A stretch of 64,000 nt of DNA from JAPKYZ01 sp033763835 (lineage in GTDB: Bacteria > Acidobacteriota > Terriglobia > Bryobacterales > Bryobacteraceae). Location of the stretch: NCBI GenBank assembly GCA_033763835.1, contig JANRJS010000007.1:1-64000 (forward strand), written 5' to 3'. Below are positions 50,573-59,368 of the stretch, piece by piece (the first letter of the stretch is position 1; the number at the start of each line of letters is the position of its first letter). A program made the position numbers and the translations under genes. The notes under the pieces are model-generated. The model searched no databases. It saw only the letters and a list, made by a program, of their open reading frames with translations, and was not told the origin of the DNA.

Positions 50573-52359
50573 CCCCGCACCCGCAATTGCACGCCGAGTT
50601 CGCGCAACTGACGATCATCCACCACGCTCGGAGCCTCGCACATCAAGTCGACGCCTTTCGACGTCTTCGGGAACGGGATTACGTCGCGAATCGTCTCCTC
50701 GCCCGCGAGCAACATCACCATGCGGTCGAAACCGAGCGCGATTCCGCCGTGCGGCGGCGCTCCGTACTCCAACGCGTCGAGCAGGAATCCGAACTTGCGG
50801 CGCGCGTCTTCCTTCGTCAAGCCAAGCGCGTCGAACACCTTCGACTGAACGTCGCTGCGGTGGATGCGGATCGACCCCGACGCGAGCTCGATGCCGTTCA
50901 GCACGATGTCGTAGCTCTTCGCGCGGCAACAGGCCGGATCGGCGGTGAGCAGTTCGAGATCCTCGTCCTTCACCGAGGTGAACGGATGGTGTGCGGCCAC
51001 CCAACGCGAGTCTTCCGCGTCCCACTCGAACATCGGAAAATCGACCACCCAGAGCCACCGCAGATCGCGAGGATCGAGCAGTTTGTGACGGTCGTTGTAT
51101 CTGCGCCCTGCGTGCAAGCGCAGCTCGCCGCAGGCTTTGAGCACCGTCTCTTCGGGACGATGGCCCTCGACCGCGGCCGGCCACCCGGCCACTAACAACA
51201 GATCGTCCTCGCTCGCGCCCGTGCGTTCGCGCAGCTTCGGCATGACGTCCGGGAAGTCGCGTTCCAGGCGTTTCATGTCGTCGTAAACGCGCAGCCCTTT
51301 TTCCTGCCCGAACGCTTTCAGATCGTCGCGTTCCTTGCGGGAGAGCGCTCCGGTCTTGGGAATGACAATCGCGACGAGCGGCAACCCGGGATGCGTCATC
51401 GGCACCGGAGCGTGGGCGAATAAATCCTCGACGCGCCAGAGGCGAGGCAAACGAAGGTCGGGCTTATCGCTGCCGTATTGGTCCATCGCCTCCGCGTAGG
51501 TCATGCGCGGAAAGTCGTAATCGAGCGCGAATCCGGCGGCGCGGCAGATGTGCTTCACCATCGGCTCGATGGTTTCGTAAATCGTTTCCTGCTGCGGGAA
51601 ACTCATCTCGACGTCGATCTGCGTGAACTCGTATTGGCGGTCGGCGCGCAAATCCTCGTCGCGGAAGCAGCGCACGAGTTGGAAATATTTCTCGTAGCCC
51701 GCCACCATAAAGAGCTGTTTGAAAATCTGCGGCGATTGCGGCAGTGCGTAAAACTGGCCGAGATTCAGCCGCGATGGCACGAGAAAATCGCGCGAGCCTT
51801 CGGGCGTCGATTTCGTAAGGAACGGCGTTTCGAGTTCGAGAAAACCCGCGCCATACATGTACTCGCGCACCGCGAACGCGAGCTTCGAGCGCAAAATAAT
51901 GTTGCGCTGCATGCGCGGACGGCGCAAATCGACGTAGCGGTGCTTGAGGCGCGTCTCCTCGCCTACGTCCACCGAATCCTCCATCGGAAATGGCGGCGTC
52001 TTCGAGGTGTTCAGAATCCAAATCTTGTCGACGACGATCTCGACTTCGCCTGTCTCAATGGCGGGATTGACGGTGTCTTTGCTGCGCTCCTCGACTTCGC
52101 CCTCGGCGGCGATCACATACTCGCTGCGTACCTCGTTGGCGCGTTCGAGAATCGCCTTGTCGCCTTCGCTGCGGAACACGATCTGCGTAATGCCGTCGCG
52201 GTCGCGCACGTGCATGAACAGCAGCCCGCCTAGATCGCGCACGCGGTGTACCCATCCCATAATCAGCGCACGCTTGCCCACATCGGACTTGCGTAGTTGT
52301 CCGCAGGAATGCGTCCGGCGCAACGCGCCCAGAAAGTCGAGTTGTAGTTCTTCAGGCAT
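50569..52359 (-). CDS. aspS: Aspartyl-tRNA synthetase, bacterial type
   Basis: 596 residues, full length. An N-terminal OB fold binds the anticodon (VHRVRDLGGLLFMHVRDRDG). The class II core has motif 2 in VRCFRDEDLRADRQYEFTQ and motif 3 in GIALGFDRMVMLLAG. The GAD insertion of bacterial enzymes lies between (about 290-410). It charges tRNA-Asp, and may also charge tRNA-Asn in organisms lacking AsnRS; the sequence alone does not decide this. It overlaps hisS by eight bases in an operon. Confidence 0.95.
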   Translation of the reverse strand: MPEELQLDFLGALRRTHSCGQLRKSDVGKRALIMGWVHRVRDLGGLLFMHVRDRDGITQIVFRSEGDKAILERANEVRSEYVIAAEGEVEERSKDTVNPAIETGEVEIVVDKIWILNTSKTPPFPMEDSVDVGEETRLKHRYVDLRRPRMQRNIILRSKLAFAVREYMYGAGFLELETPFLTKSTPEGSRDFLVPSRLNLGQFYALPQSPQIFKQLFMVAGYEKYFQLVRCFRDEDLRADRQYEFTQIDVEMSFPQQETIYETIEPMVKHICRAAGFALDYDFPRMTYAEAMDQYGSDKPDLRLPRLWRVEDLFAHAPVPMTHPGLPLVAIVIPKTGALSRKERDDLKAFGQEKGLRVYDDMKRLERDFPDVMPKLRERTGASEDDLLLVAGWPAAVEGHRPEETVLKACGELRLHAGRRYNDRHKLLDPRDLRWLWVVDFPMFEWDAEDSRWVAAHHPFTSVKDEDLELLTADPACCRAKSYDIVLNGIELASGSIRIHRSDVQSKVFDALGLTKEDARRKFGFLLDALEYGAPPHGGIALGFDRMVMLLAGEETIRDVIPFPKTSKGVDLMCEAPSVVDDRQLRELGVQLRVRG

Positions 52360-53584
52360 CGATAATTTCGTCGAACGTCGCCGGGCGCTGCTCGCCCGTT
52401 TGCATGTCTTTCAGCATCGCGCTACCGGCGGGCAGTTCCGAGTAGCCGACGATAGCCGCTTGCCGCGCGCCGGTTTTGTTCGCCAATTCGAGCGAACGCT
52501 TCAACCGCGCGTCGAGCGCCACCTCTACGCGCCGCCCGCGCGCCCGCAAGCGATGCGCCAGCGAACGCGCCGCCGCGCCCGCCTCGTCGCTCAGATAAGC
52601 GACAAAGATTTCGGGACCCGATTCGAGCGCCGCGCCTTCTTCCACGGCCATGATCAGCCGGTCCTCGCCGATCGAGAATCCAATGCCGGGCGCGGGAATT
52701 TTCGACCCGATCGATTCCGCCAATCCGTTGTAGCGCCCGCCGCCCATCACCGAATTCTGCGCCCCGAGCGCGCCATGCACGATCTCGAACGTCGTGTGCG
52801 TGTAGTAGTCGAGCCCGCGTACCAGCCGGGGCCGCACCTCGTAAGCGATTCCGCGTTCGTCGAGCAGCGCCCGGACCTTCGCGAAATGCTCGCGGCACTC
52901 GTCGTTTAAGAAGTCGAGAATGCTCGGCAGCTTGGCGATGATCGCTTCGTCTTCCGGCGCTTTGGAATCGAGCACGCGCAATGGATTCGTATCGGCCCTA
53001 CGCCGGTTGTCCTCGGTCAGCCGATCTTTCACCGGCGCGAGTTCTTCACGCAGCTTGGCGACGAAGGCCGCGCGCGAATCTTTATCGCCCACCGAGTTGA
53101 TCACCAGGTGGAAATCGCGCAGCCCGCACTCGGCGAGCGCGACGGTCACCATCTCGACCACCTCGGCGTCTACAGCCGGCGAGTGCGACCCGATGGCCTC
53201 CGCGCCGATCTGAAAGAACTGACGGAACCGGCCCTTCTGCGGACGCTCCCGGCGGAACATTGGGCCCATGTAGTAGAGCTTCTGGATGCCGGGCCGTTGA
53301 TCCAGCCGGTGTTCGAGGTAAGCGCGGATCACCGACGCCGTGTTTTCCGGGCGCAGCGTCAGCGACGAACCGTCGCGGTCGTCGAAGGTGTACATCTCCT
53401 TCGTAACGATGTCCGTTTCTTCGCCCACGCCGCGGGCGAACAGCGCGGTCTCCTCGAAAATCGGCGTACGGATTTCCGAGTAGTTGTACGCGCGGAACAC
53501 GCGGCGGACCGTCGCCTCCACACGGTTCCAGAGTTCGCTTTGGGGAGGCAGGATGTCCCGCGTCCCCTTCACCGCTTGGATCAT
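52352..53584 (-). CDS. hisS: Histidyl-tRNA synthetase
   Basis: 410 residues, class II. KGTRDILPPQSELWNRVEA is the typical start. Motif 2 is in MFRRERPQKGRFRQFFQIG, and the histidine signature VRGLDYYTHTTFEI is present with GGGRYNGLAE after it. A C-terminal anticodon-binding domain runs from about 315. It attaches histidine to tRNA-His. The gene lies between the gamma carbonic anhydrase gene (four-base overlap) and aspS (eight-base overlap), so all three are probably one transcript. Confidence 0.95.
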   Translation of the reverse strand: MIQAVKGTRDILPPQSELWNRVEATVRRVFRAYNYSEIRTPIFEETALFARGVGEETDIVTKEMYTFDDRDGSSLTLRPENTASVIRAYLEHRLDQRPGIQKLYYMGPMFRRERPQKGRFRQFFQIGAEAIGSHSPAVDAEVVEMVTVALAECGLRDFHLVINSVGDKDSRAAFVAKLREELAPVKDRLTEDNRRRADTNPLRVLDSKAPEDEAIIAKLPSILDFLNDECREHFAKVRALLDERGIAYEVRPRLVRGLDYYTHTTFEIVHGALGAQNSVMGGGRYNGLAESIGSKIPAPGIGFSIGEDRLIMAVEEGAALESGPEIFVAYLSDEAGAAARSLAHRLRARGRRVEVALDARLKRSLELANKTGARQAAIVGYSELPAGSAMLKDMQTGEQRPATFDEIIDA

Positions 53585-54120
53585 CCGCGATTCTCTTCTT
53601 CGTCGAGGCGGGTCTTTTCGAGCCTGTAGTGGACGGTTTTCTCGAGATAGTGCGCCAGATTGAGATCGAAGCGCTCTTTCTCTTCGGGCGTCACTTCGCG
53701 GCGCACCTTACCCGGCACGCCCATCACCACGCTGCCGGGGGGCACTTCCATGCCCTCCGGTACCAGCGCGGCGGCGGCCACGACGCTCCCCGCACCGACT
53801 TTCGCGCCGTTCAACACGATCGCGCCGATGCCGATCACGCAGCCGTCCTCGATGGTGCATCCGTGCAGCATCGCCTGGTGGCCCACGGTCACCCGGTTAC
53901 CGATCGTTAGCGGAAAGCCCTCGTCGGAATGGAGCGTCGAGTTGTCCTGGATATTCGTCTCGTTTCCAATGCGGATCAGCCCGACGTCCCCGCGAATCAC
54001 GACACACGGCCAGATAGACGAGCGCTCGCCGATAGCGACCTCGCCAATCACCTGCGCGCTAGGGTCAACGTATGCCGACGCAGCCACTTGGGCCACATGG
54101 CCTCGATACGGCCAGATCAT
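53581..54120 (-). CDS. Gamma carbonic anhydrase-like protein (YrdA family)
   Basis: 179 residues of left-handed beta-helix hexapeptide repeats (VIGEVAIGERSSIWPCVVIR, then many I/V-x-x-x-x turns). The metal-site histidines are in NSTLHSDEG and VGHQAMLHGC, as in YrdA and CamH-type gamma carbonic anhydrases. The C-terminal helix (TPEEKERFDLNLAHYLEKT) packs on the helix. Many members bind zinc without proven carbonic anhydrase activity. First gene of an operon with hisS and aspS, and divergent from a DUF29 gene. Confidence 0.88.
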   Translation of the reverse strand: MIWPYRGHVAQVAASAYVDPSAQVIGEVAIGERSSIWPCVVIRGDVGLIRIGNETNIQDNSTLHSDEGFPLTIGNRVTVGHQAMLHGCTIEDGCVIGIGAIVLNGAKVGAGSVVAAAALVPEGMEVPPGSVVMGVPGKVRREVTPEEKERFDLNLAHYLEKTVHYRLEKTRLDEEENRG

Positions 54121-54155
54121 GAGTGGAGATTGTTATTGTAGCGAATGAGGGTGCC

Positions 54156-54608
54156 ATGAACGAGAAAGCCTCGGCGAACACGGCGTTGTACAAGGCCGAT
54201 CTTCACGAATGGGCGTTACAAACCGCCGATCTCGTCCGGGAAGGGCGAATCGAAGAAGTCGACACGGAAATCTTGTGGGATGAAATTAACTCGATGGCGG
54301 GCCGCGACGAACGGGAATTGTATAGCCGGCTCACCGTTTTGAGCCATCACCTTTTGAAGTATCGATATCAGCCGCAGTACCGCTCGCGAAGTTGGCGTTC
54401 CACCATTGCCACCCAGCGCCGGGAGTTGCGTCGGGTACTTCGACGCTCGCCGGGACTTAAGCCCGAAGCAAAAGTGGCGTTTCTCGAAACGTACCCGGAT
54501 GCGCGCCTCGACGCTCTGGATGAAACGGGACTTAACCCTCGCGACATTCCAGTCGAACCACCGTTCACATTCGAGCAGGTCCTCTTCGAGGATTACCTCC
54601 CCGACTAG
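54156..54608 (+). CDS. DUF29-family protein
   Basis: 150 residues. TALYKADLHEWALQTADLVR, then DTEILWDEINSMAGRDEREL and LSHHLLKYRYQPQYRSRSWR, form the DUF29 helical fold, followed by SWRSTIATQRRELRRVL. Function is unknown. The family is spread by transfer and often lies near toxin-antitoxin genes. The ATG at 54156 has GAGG seven bases upstream and gives the normal family start; an open frame begins earlier at 54123. Confidence 0.8.
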   Translation: MNEKASANTALYKADLHEWALQTADLVREGRIEEVDTEILWDEINSMAGRDERELYSRLTVLSHHLLKYRYQPQYRSRSWRSTIATQRRELRRVLRRSPGLKPEAKVAFLETYPDARLDALDETGLNPRDIPVEPPFTFEQVLFEDYLPD

Positions 54609-54627
54609 CGCCCGCTAAACTGTAGCT

Positions 54628-55854
54628 ATGCGCTCTATCCGGTACGGCAAGTACGTCCCCGAAGACTTGGGGATCGACGCCCAGGACCTGATGAAGGCGC
54701 TCTCGGACTTCTTCCTGAACTCCGGGTTCGACTCCCAGTTCTACAACTTCACCGAGTACGATCCGAACTCCCTCGAAGAACTGAAAAAGGCCATCGAGCG
54801 CGCGCTGCGGTCGGGCGAACTGTTCGACGACAACCAACGCGACGAGATGATGGAGCGCCTGGAAGCGATGTCGCGCGAGGAACTCGAAGGACTGCTCGAA
54901 CGCCTGATCAAGAAGCTGATGGACGAAGGCTATCTCACCGCGCAAGAGAACCCGAACGGTCCCGGGGGCGTGGGCCGCGGCGAGAATGACGTTCGGTTCG
55001 AGGTCACCGATAAGTCGCTCGACTTTCTGGGATTCAAGACACTCAAAGACCTGATGGGTTCGCTCGGACGGTCGAGTTTCGGTGCGCACGACACGCGCGA
55101 TATGGCGACGGGAGTCGAAGCGAGCGGCGCGTCGAAGCCTTACGAGTTTGGCGACACGCTCAACCTCGATATCTCGCAGACGCTTTTCTCGGCGATGCAG
55201 CGCGAAGGCGTGAAGGTGCCGCTCGATCTCGAGTACTCGGACCTGCACGTCCACCAAAGCGAGTATCAATCGTCGTGCGCGACGGTGTTGATGCTCGATT
55301 GCTCGCACTCGATGATTCTCTACGGCGAAGATCGATTCACACCCGCGAAGAAAGTCGCGCTGGCGCTCGCTCACCTGATCCGTACGCAATTTCCGGGCGA
55401 CAGTCTGCGGTGCCTGCTATTCCATGACACCGCCGAAGAAGTCAAGATTTCCGAGTTGGCGCGCGTGCAAGTCGGCCCTTACTACACCAACACCCGCGAC
55501 GGCCTGATTCTCGCGCAACGTATGTTGAAGGCCGAGAAAAAGGACATGAAGCAGATCGTCATGATCACCGACGGCAAGCCTTCGGCCCTGACGCTCGACG
55601 ACGGACGCATTTACAAGAACGCCTTCGGTCTCGATCCGCTGGTCGTCTCTCGCACGCTGGAGGAAGTCAACCGCTGTAAGCGCCAAGGAATCATGATCAA
55701 CACTTTCATGCTGGCGAGCGACTACGGACTCATCAGCTTCGTCCAGAAAGTCAGCGAGCTCTGCAAGGGGAAGGCGTATTTCACCACGCCCTACACGCTA
55801 GGCCAGTACCTGCTGATGGACTTCATGACGCGCAAGCGTAAGACGGTGCATTAG
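54628..55854 (+). CDS. VWA-domain protein with helical N-terminus
   Basis: 408 residues without a signal peptide, so cytoplasmic. Residues about 1-165 are helical (LMKALSDFFLNSGFDSQFYN, ERLEAMSREELEGLLERLI). A VWA domain from about 215 has an intact MIDAS: MLDCSHSMILYGE (D-x-S-x-S), TNTRDG and MITDGKPSALTL. Such proteins normally work with a MoxR-type AAA chaperone in metal insertion or complex assembly. None is adjacent here. The nearest AAA gene, the ExeA-like one at 39396, is not of that kind. Partner unknown. Confidence 0.82.
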   Translation: MRSIRYGKYVPEDLGIDAQDLMKALSDFFLNSGFDSQFYNFTEYDPNSLEELKKAIERALRSGELFDDNQRDEMMERLEAMSREELEGLLERLIKKLMDEGYLTAQENPNGPGGVGRGENDVRFEVTDKSLDFLGFKTLKDLMGSLGRSSFGAHDTRDMATGVEASGASKPYEFGDTLNLDISQTLFSAMQREGVKVPLDLEYSDLHVHQSEYQSSCATVLMLDCSHSMILYGEDRFTPAKKVALALAHLIRTQFPGDSLRCLLFHDTAEEVKISELARVQVGPYYTNTRDGLILAQRMLKAEKKDMKQIVMITDGKPSALTLDDGRIYKNAFGLDPLVVSRTLEEVNRCKRQGIMINTFMLASDYGLISFVQKVSELCKGKAYFTTPYTLGQYLLMDFMTRKRKTVH

Positions 55855-56228
55855 GGATCGACGAGCTTCAGCCCGGGGATATCTTCGAAGTCCTCGCGAT
55901 TGAGCGTCCAGAGAAAGGCGCGATGCGAGATCGCGGTGGCGGCGATGGCGATATCCAACTGGCGTCCGCGGGCACGGGGCACGGCACGATAGATTTCGGC
56001 GGCGACTTTAGCCTCCTGAGGACCGAAATAAAGAGCCAGCGAAGACGGGAACAAGAGTTCTTGCGTTTCGATTTCCTGCTCGTTGCGAGGGCCACGCAGC
56101 CACTCGAACAAGGCTACCGAAGGCAGCATCAAATGGCGCTCGCCTTCCATAAGCGAAAGCAGCCGAGAGTAAGAAGCCCTTTTCCCCGTTATGCAATCGA
56201 CTACGGCGGAAGTGTCCAGGACGATCAT
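55851..56228 (-). CDS. PIN-domain toxin (VapC)
   Basis: 125 residues. MIVLDTSAVVDCITGK has the first Asp, PSVALFEWLRGPRNE the Glu, and RARGRQLDIAIAATAI and LNREDFEDIPGL the remaining acidic positions. It overlaps the antitoxin gene by four bases upstream, and its stop overlaps the VWA gene by TTAG. The catalytic set is complete. Confidence 0.87.
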   Translation of the reverse strand: MIVLDTSAVVDCITGKRASYSRLLSLMEGERHLMLPSVALFEWLRGPRNEQEIETQELLFPSSLALYFGPQEAKVAAEIYRAVPRARGRQLDIAIAATAISHRAFLWTLNREDFEDIPGLKLVDP

Positions 56229-56530
56229 TCGACCGGCGTCAAGCGGCCTGGTAGTCGCCTCGCCTCACGAATCTCCCGCAACTCGGCTTCCACCTCGGCT
56301 TGCGAGCGGGAAGGCGGTAAGGCGGCGATCCGGTCCAAAATCGCTTTCCGCCTCGCCCATTCCTCCGGCGTCGGCGGCTCGTGCCTTGGCCCTTGCCCTG
56401 CGAATTCGATGATCGCCCGCCGCGCGATTTCGCTCTTGGGCTGACGCAACCGCTTGGCCGTCAACTCCAACTGGCGTACCGCTTCGTCGTCCAGCGTCAT
56501 CGTGACTTTCGTCATACCCATACTGGCCAT
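56225..56530 (-). CDS. VapB-type antitoxin
   Basis: About 101 residues from the ATG at 56530; ATGs at 56521 and 56515 are possible. KVTMTLDDEAVRQLELTAKR is a ribbon-helix-helix strand and helix, followed by PKSEIARRAIIEFAG. The rest (TPEEWARRKAILDRIAALPP) is a helical neutralising arm. No clear ribosome site marks the start. It is the first gene of the pair with VapC at 55851 and should autoregulate it. Confidence 0.78.
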   Translation of the reverse strand: MASMGMTKVTMTLDDEAVRQLELTAKRLRQPKSEIARRAIIEFAGQGPRHEPPTPEEWARRKAILDRIAALPPSRSQAEVEAELREIREARRLPGRLTPVE

Positions 56531-56595
56531 ACTACAATACTCGCCTGAATGACCCCCTTCCGGAACGGTGTTCCCGCTAGGCGCGTCCCGAGGCA

Positions 56596-57744
56596 ATGAC
56601 GTTTCGGACGTTATTCCTAGCCGTCGCGTGCCATTCGTACCTATCCGCCCAAAATCTGCGGTTCGGCGTGACCGGTGGAACCGCATTGACACCCGATTAT
56701 TCGACGTACTTTGTTCCCGGTGGGACGATCTCTCTCCCGGATGGTGGAGTTGTTTCCTTTCGCCCGATCACTACCCGCAGTGGATCGCGAACGATTATCG
56801 GCGGCCCAACACTCGGCTGGAGTTTCAACGACCGCTTCTCGCTTGAATCGGGGGCAATTTATCGCCGCCTGAATCTCGAGGGGCAAGTGCCGACCGTGAC
56901 CTGGCAGTTTCCCATTCTCGCCAGATACCGGCTGCCTATCGGATCGGTAGTGCCGTTTCTCGAAGCGGGACCCTCGTTCCGCACCACCGGTAATCTCAAC
57001 ACCCAACCTTCGCATACCGGCTTCAGCGCCGGTACCGGGTTCGATTTTCAAACGAATGGATTCCGATTTTCTCCCACGCTCCGCTACACCCGCTGGGCGC
57101 GCGATTGCGACTTCGGCGTGCAGTCGAAACAGGATCAACTCGAAATCCTGCTTGGGGTCAGCCATGCCGCTCTAAGTAATCGGCATCCTTTCGGCGATCG
57201 CGTCGCTTTAGGAGTGGCCGGCGGATTCATGCTCAACACACCCGCGCGAAACATTTCCACCCCTCTTTTCAGCCGCACATACTTCCGGCCCTGGCTTGTT
57301 GGCCCACACTTCGATGTGCGGCTAACGGACCGTTGGAGCGTCCTCGCCGAAGCCAATTACCGGCAAGTCCGATTTCGCGAAACGACGGATTACACGGTTA
57401 CCCTGCCCGACGGGGCTGCACGGCGTATTCAAGGCTCGTTCGAGGGAAAGTCCGCTGTGCTCTGGCAGTTTCCGGTTCTGCTGAAGTACCGGTTCGGCAA
57501 CCGCTCGATCCAGCCCTTCGTCGAGGCCGGACCATCGTTTCGCCTTCCTCAGGAACTTGGAGCGTGGCTGTCGAACTACGCGGTGACCGGCGGTGCCGGG
57601 GTTCGCATCCGATGGCGAGGTTTGAATTTCGAACCGGGCTTGCGTTTCTCTCACTGGGGTCCCGCTCACTACCGCAACGGAACTACCGCCCCTAACGAAG
57701 TTCGGCGCAACCAACTCGATTCCATACTCGCGCTTACGTTTTAA
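56596..57744 (+). CDS. Outer-membrane beta-barrel protein made of two homologous halves
   Basis: 382 residues. A signal peptide (LFLAVACHSYLSAQ) is followed by two copies of an eight-stranded-type barrel. In the first, WQFPILARYRLPIG and VPFLEAGPSFRTTG lead to FRFSPTLRYTRWA and DQLEILLGV. In the second, WQFPVLLKYRFGN and IQPFVEAGPSFRLP lead to LNFEPGLRFSHWGP and NQLDSILALTF. The terminal Phe fits BAM insertion. The first half lacks a stop and runs straight into the second, so this is a fused duplication. No ligand or enzyme motif is visible. It precedes the PhoD pair. Confidence 0.75.
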   Translation: MTFRTLFLAVACHSYLSAQNLRFGVTGGTALTPDYSTYFVPGGTISLPDGGVVSFRPITTRSGSRTIIGGPTLGWSFNDRFSLESGAIYRRLNLEGQVPTVTWQFPILARYRLPIGSVVPFLEAGPSFRTTGNLNTQPSHTGFSAGTGFDFQTNGFRFSPTLRYTRWARDCDFGVQSKQDQLEILLGVSHAALSNRHPFGDRVALGVAGGFMLNTPARNISTPLFSRTYFRPWLVGPHFDVRLTDRWSVLAEANYRQVRFRETTDYTVTLPDGAARRIQGSFEGKSAVLWQFPVLLKYRFGNRSIQPFVEAGPSFRLPQELGAWLSNYAVTGGAGVRIRWRGLNFEPGLRFSHWGPAHYRNGTTAPNEVRRNQLDSILALTF

Positions 57745-57794
57745 CGCTCTCGTCGTCGCCCTGTAACTTTCGCGTGCCAGCGTGGAGGTTCCTC

Positions 57795-59330
57795 ATGAGC
57801 CTCACCCGTAGATATTTCTTCCCCACGCTTGCCGGAGCCGGACTCGGCGCTGCGTTTTCCGAAGAGTTGTTCGCCCAATCCGGGCCCTTCCAACATGGCG
57901 TCGCGAGCGGCGACCCGCTGACCGACCGGGTCATTATTTGGACTCGCGTTACCCTTGCCTCGCCCGGCGATTTCGTTACGGTCGAGTGGGAGATGGCGAC
58001 AGACGCCGCGTTCGGGCGGATTGTCCAACGGGGCATTACCTCCACGAACGCTTCGTTCGACTACACGGTTAAAGTGGACGTCGGCCGTCTTCAGGCCGGA
58101 ACCACTTACTACTACCGCTTCATCCTGCGCGGCGCGGGCACGTCGCCCATCGGCCGCACGAAAACACTGCCCGCCGGATCGCTCTCGCGCTTGCGGTTCG
58201 CCGTTACGTCCTGCTCCAACTATCCCGCCGGGTTCTTTAACGCCTACCGGCTGATCGCCAATCGCGCCGATCTCGATTTCGTCATGCACCTGGGCGACTA
58301 CATTTACGAGTACGCCGAGGGCGGCTTTAGCGCCGGCCAGTTGCTGGGCCGCGTACCGTCGCCCAATAAAGAAATCGTCACGCTGGCCGATTACCGGCAG
58401 CGCTACGCGCAGTACCGCTCCGATCTCGATCTCCAGGACGTTCACCGGCAGCACCCGTTCATCGTCGTGTGGGACGACCACGAATCGACCAACGACGCGT
58501 GGCGCGACGGCGCGCAGAATCACCAACCCGAGACCGAGGGCGATTGGGCCACGCGCAAGGCCGTCGCCACCCAGGCTTGGCTCGAATGGATGCCGGTACG
58601 CGAGAACCCGTCGCTCGGGCAGATCTACCGCTCCTTCCGCTTCGGCGATCTCGTCGATCTATCGATGCTCGACACCCGTCTCGCCGGGCGCGACCGTCAA
58701 GTGGCCGCCACTAGTGCGGCCATCGCGGACCCCAACCGCTCCTTGCTGGGCGCCGAACAGGAGGAATGGTTCCTCCGCCAATTGACCAACTCCAAGGGGC
58801 GTTCCACGCGCTGGCGGGTGGTCGGACAGCAGGTGATGATGGCGCAATTGCTCGGCGCGAACGGCGCGCCATTCAACCCGGATCAGTGGGACGGTTATTT
58901 GGCTAGCCGCAACCGCTTCCTCGATCATCTCCGCTCCCAGGCTATTGACAATGTGGTCGTGCTCACCGGCGACATTCACTCGTCTTGGGCCAATGAGATC
59001 GCGGTCAATCCCTTCTCGGCGAGCGGCAACACACCGCAAGCGGTCGAGTTCGTCGGTACTTCGGTCACATCGATCACCGGCTTCGAGGATCCCGCCACTG
59101 CCGCGGCCACCGAGGGCGGTGTTCGGTCTACTCATCCGCACATCAAGTACGTCAACCTCTCGAAGCGCGGCTACTTGCTGATCGACGTCGATCGCGACCG
59201 TGTCCAAGGTGAGTTCTACCACTTGGTCACCGTGCGGCAAAGGTCTACCGTGGAAGAGTTTGGACGCGGATTCGCGGCGGCGTCCGGTTCCAATCGGCTC
59301 GTCGAAGTCGCCGCGCCCGCGCGCCCGTAA
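57795..59330 (+). CDS. PhoD-type alkaline phosphatase/phosphodiesterase, Tat-exported (copy 1)
   Basis: 511 residues. The Tat signal is LTRRYFFPTLAGAGLGAAFS. The N-terminal Fn3-like domain of PhoD has VASGDPLTDRVIIWTRV and YYYRFIL. The phosphatase core has VTSCSNYPAGFFNAY, MHLGDYIYEYAEG, VWDDHESTNDAW, GQQVMMAQL and LTGDIHSSWANEI, all ligand regions of the calcium/iron site. PhoD acts on phosphodiesters and teichoic-acid-like polymers in the periplasm. A strong GGAGG site sets the ATG at 57795. A close paralogue follows 38 bases later. Confidence 0.93.
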   Translation: MSLTRRYFFPTLAGAGLGAAFSEELFAQSGPFQHGVASGDPLTDRVIIWTRVTLASPGDFVTVEWEMATDAAFGRIVQRGITSTNASFDYTVKVDVGRLQAGTTYYYRFILRGAGTSPIGRTKTLPAGSLSRLRFAVTSCSNYPAGFFNAYRLIANRADLDFVMHLGDYIYEYAEGGFSAGQLLGRVPSPNKEIVTLADYRQRYAQYRSDLDLQDVHRQHPFIVVWDDHESTNDAWRDGAQNHQPETEGDWATRKAVATQAWLEWMPVRENPSLGQIYRSFRFGDLVDLSMLDTRLAGRDRQVAATSAAIADPNRSLLGAEQEEWFLRQLTNSKGRSTRWRVVGQQVMMAQLLGANGAPFNPDQWDGYLASRNRFLDHLRSQAIDNVVVLTGDIHSSWANEIAVNPFSASGNTPQAVEFVGTSVTSITGFEDPATAAATEGGVRSTHPHIKYVNLSKRGYLLIDVDRDRVQGEFYHLVTVRQRSTVEEFGRGFAAASGSNRLVEVAAPARP

Positions 59331-59368
59331 GCCGCATCGCCCGCCGCACCATGATTCGAAGGTAAAGT

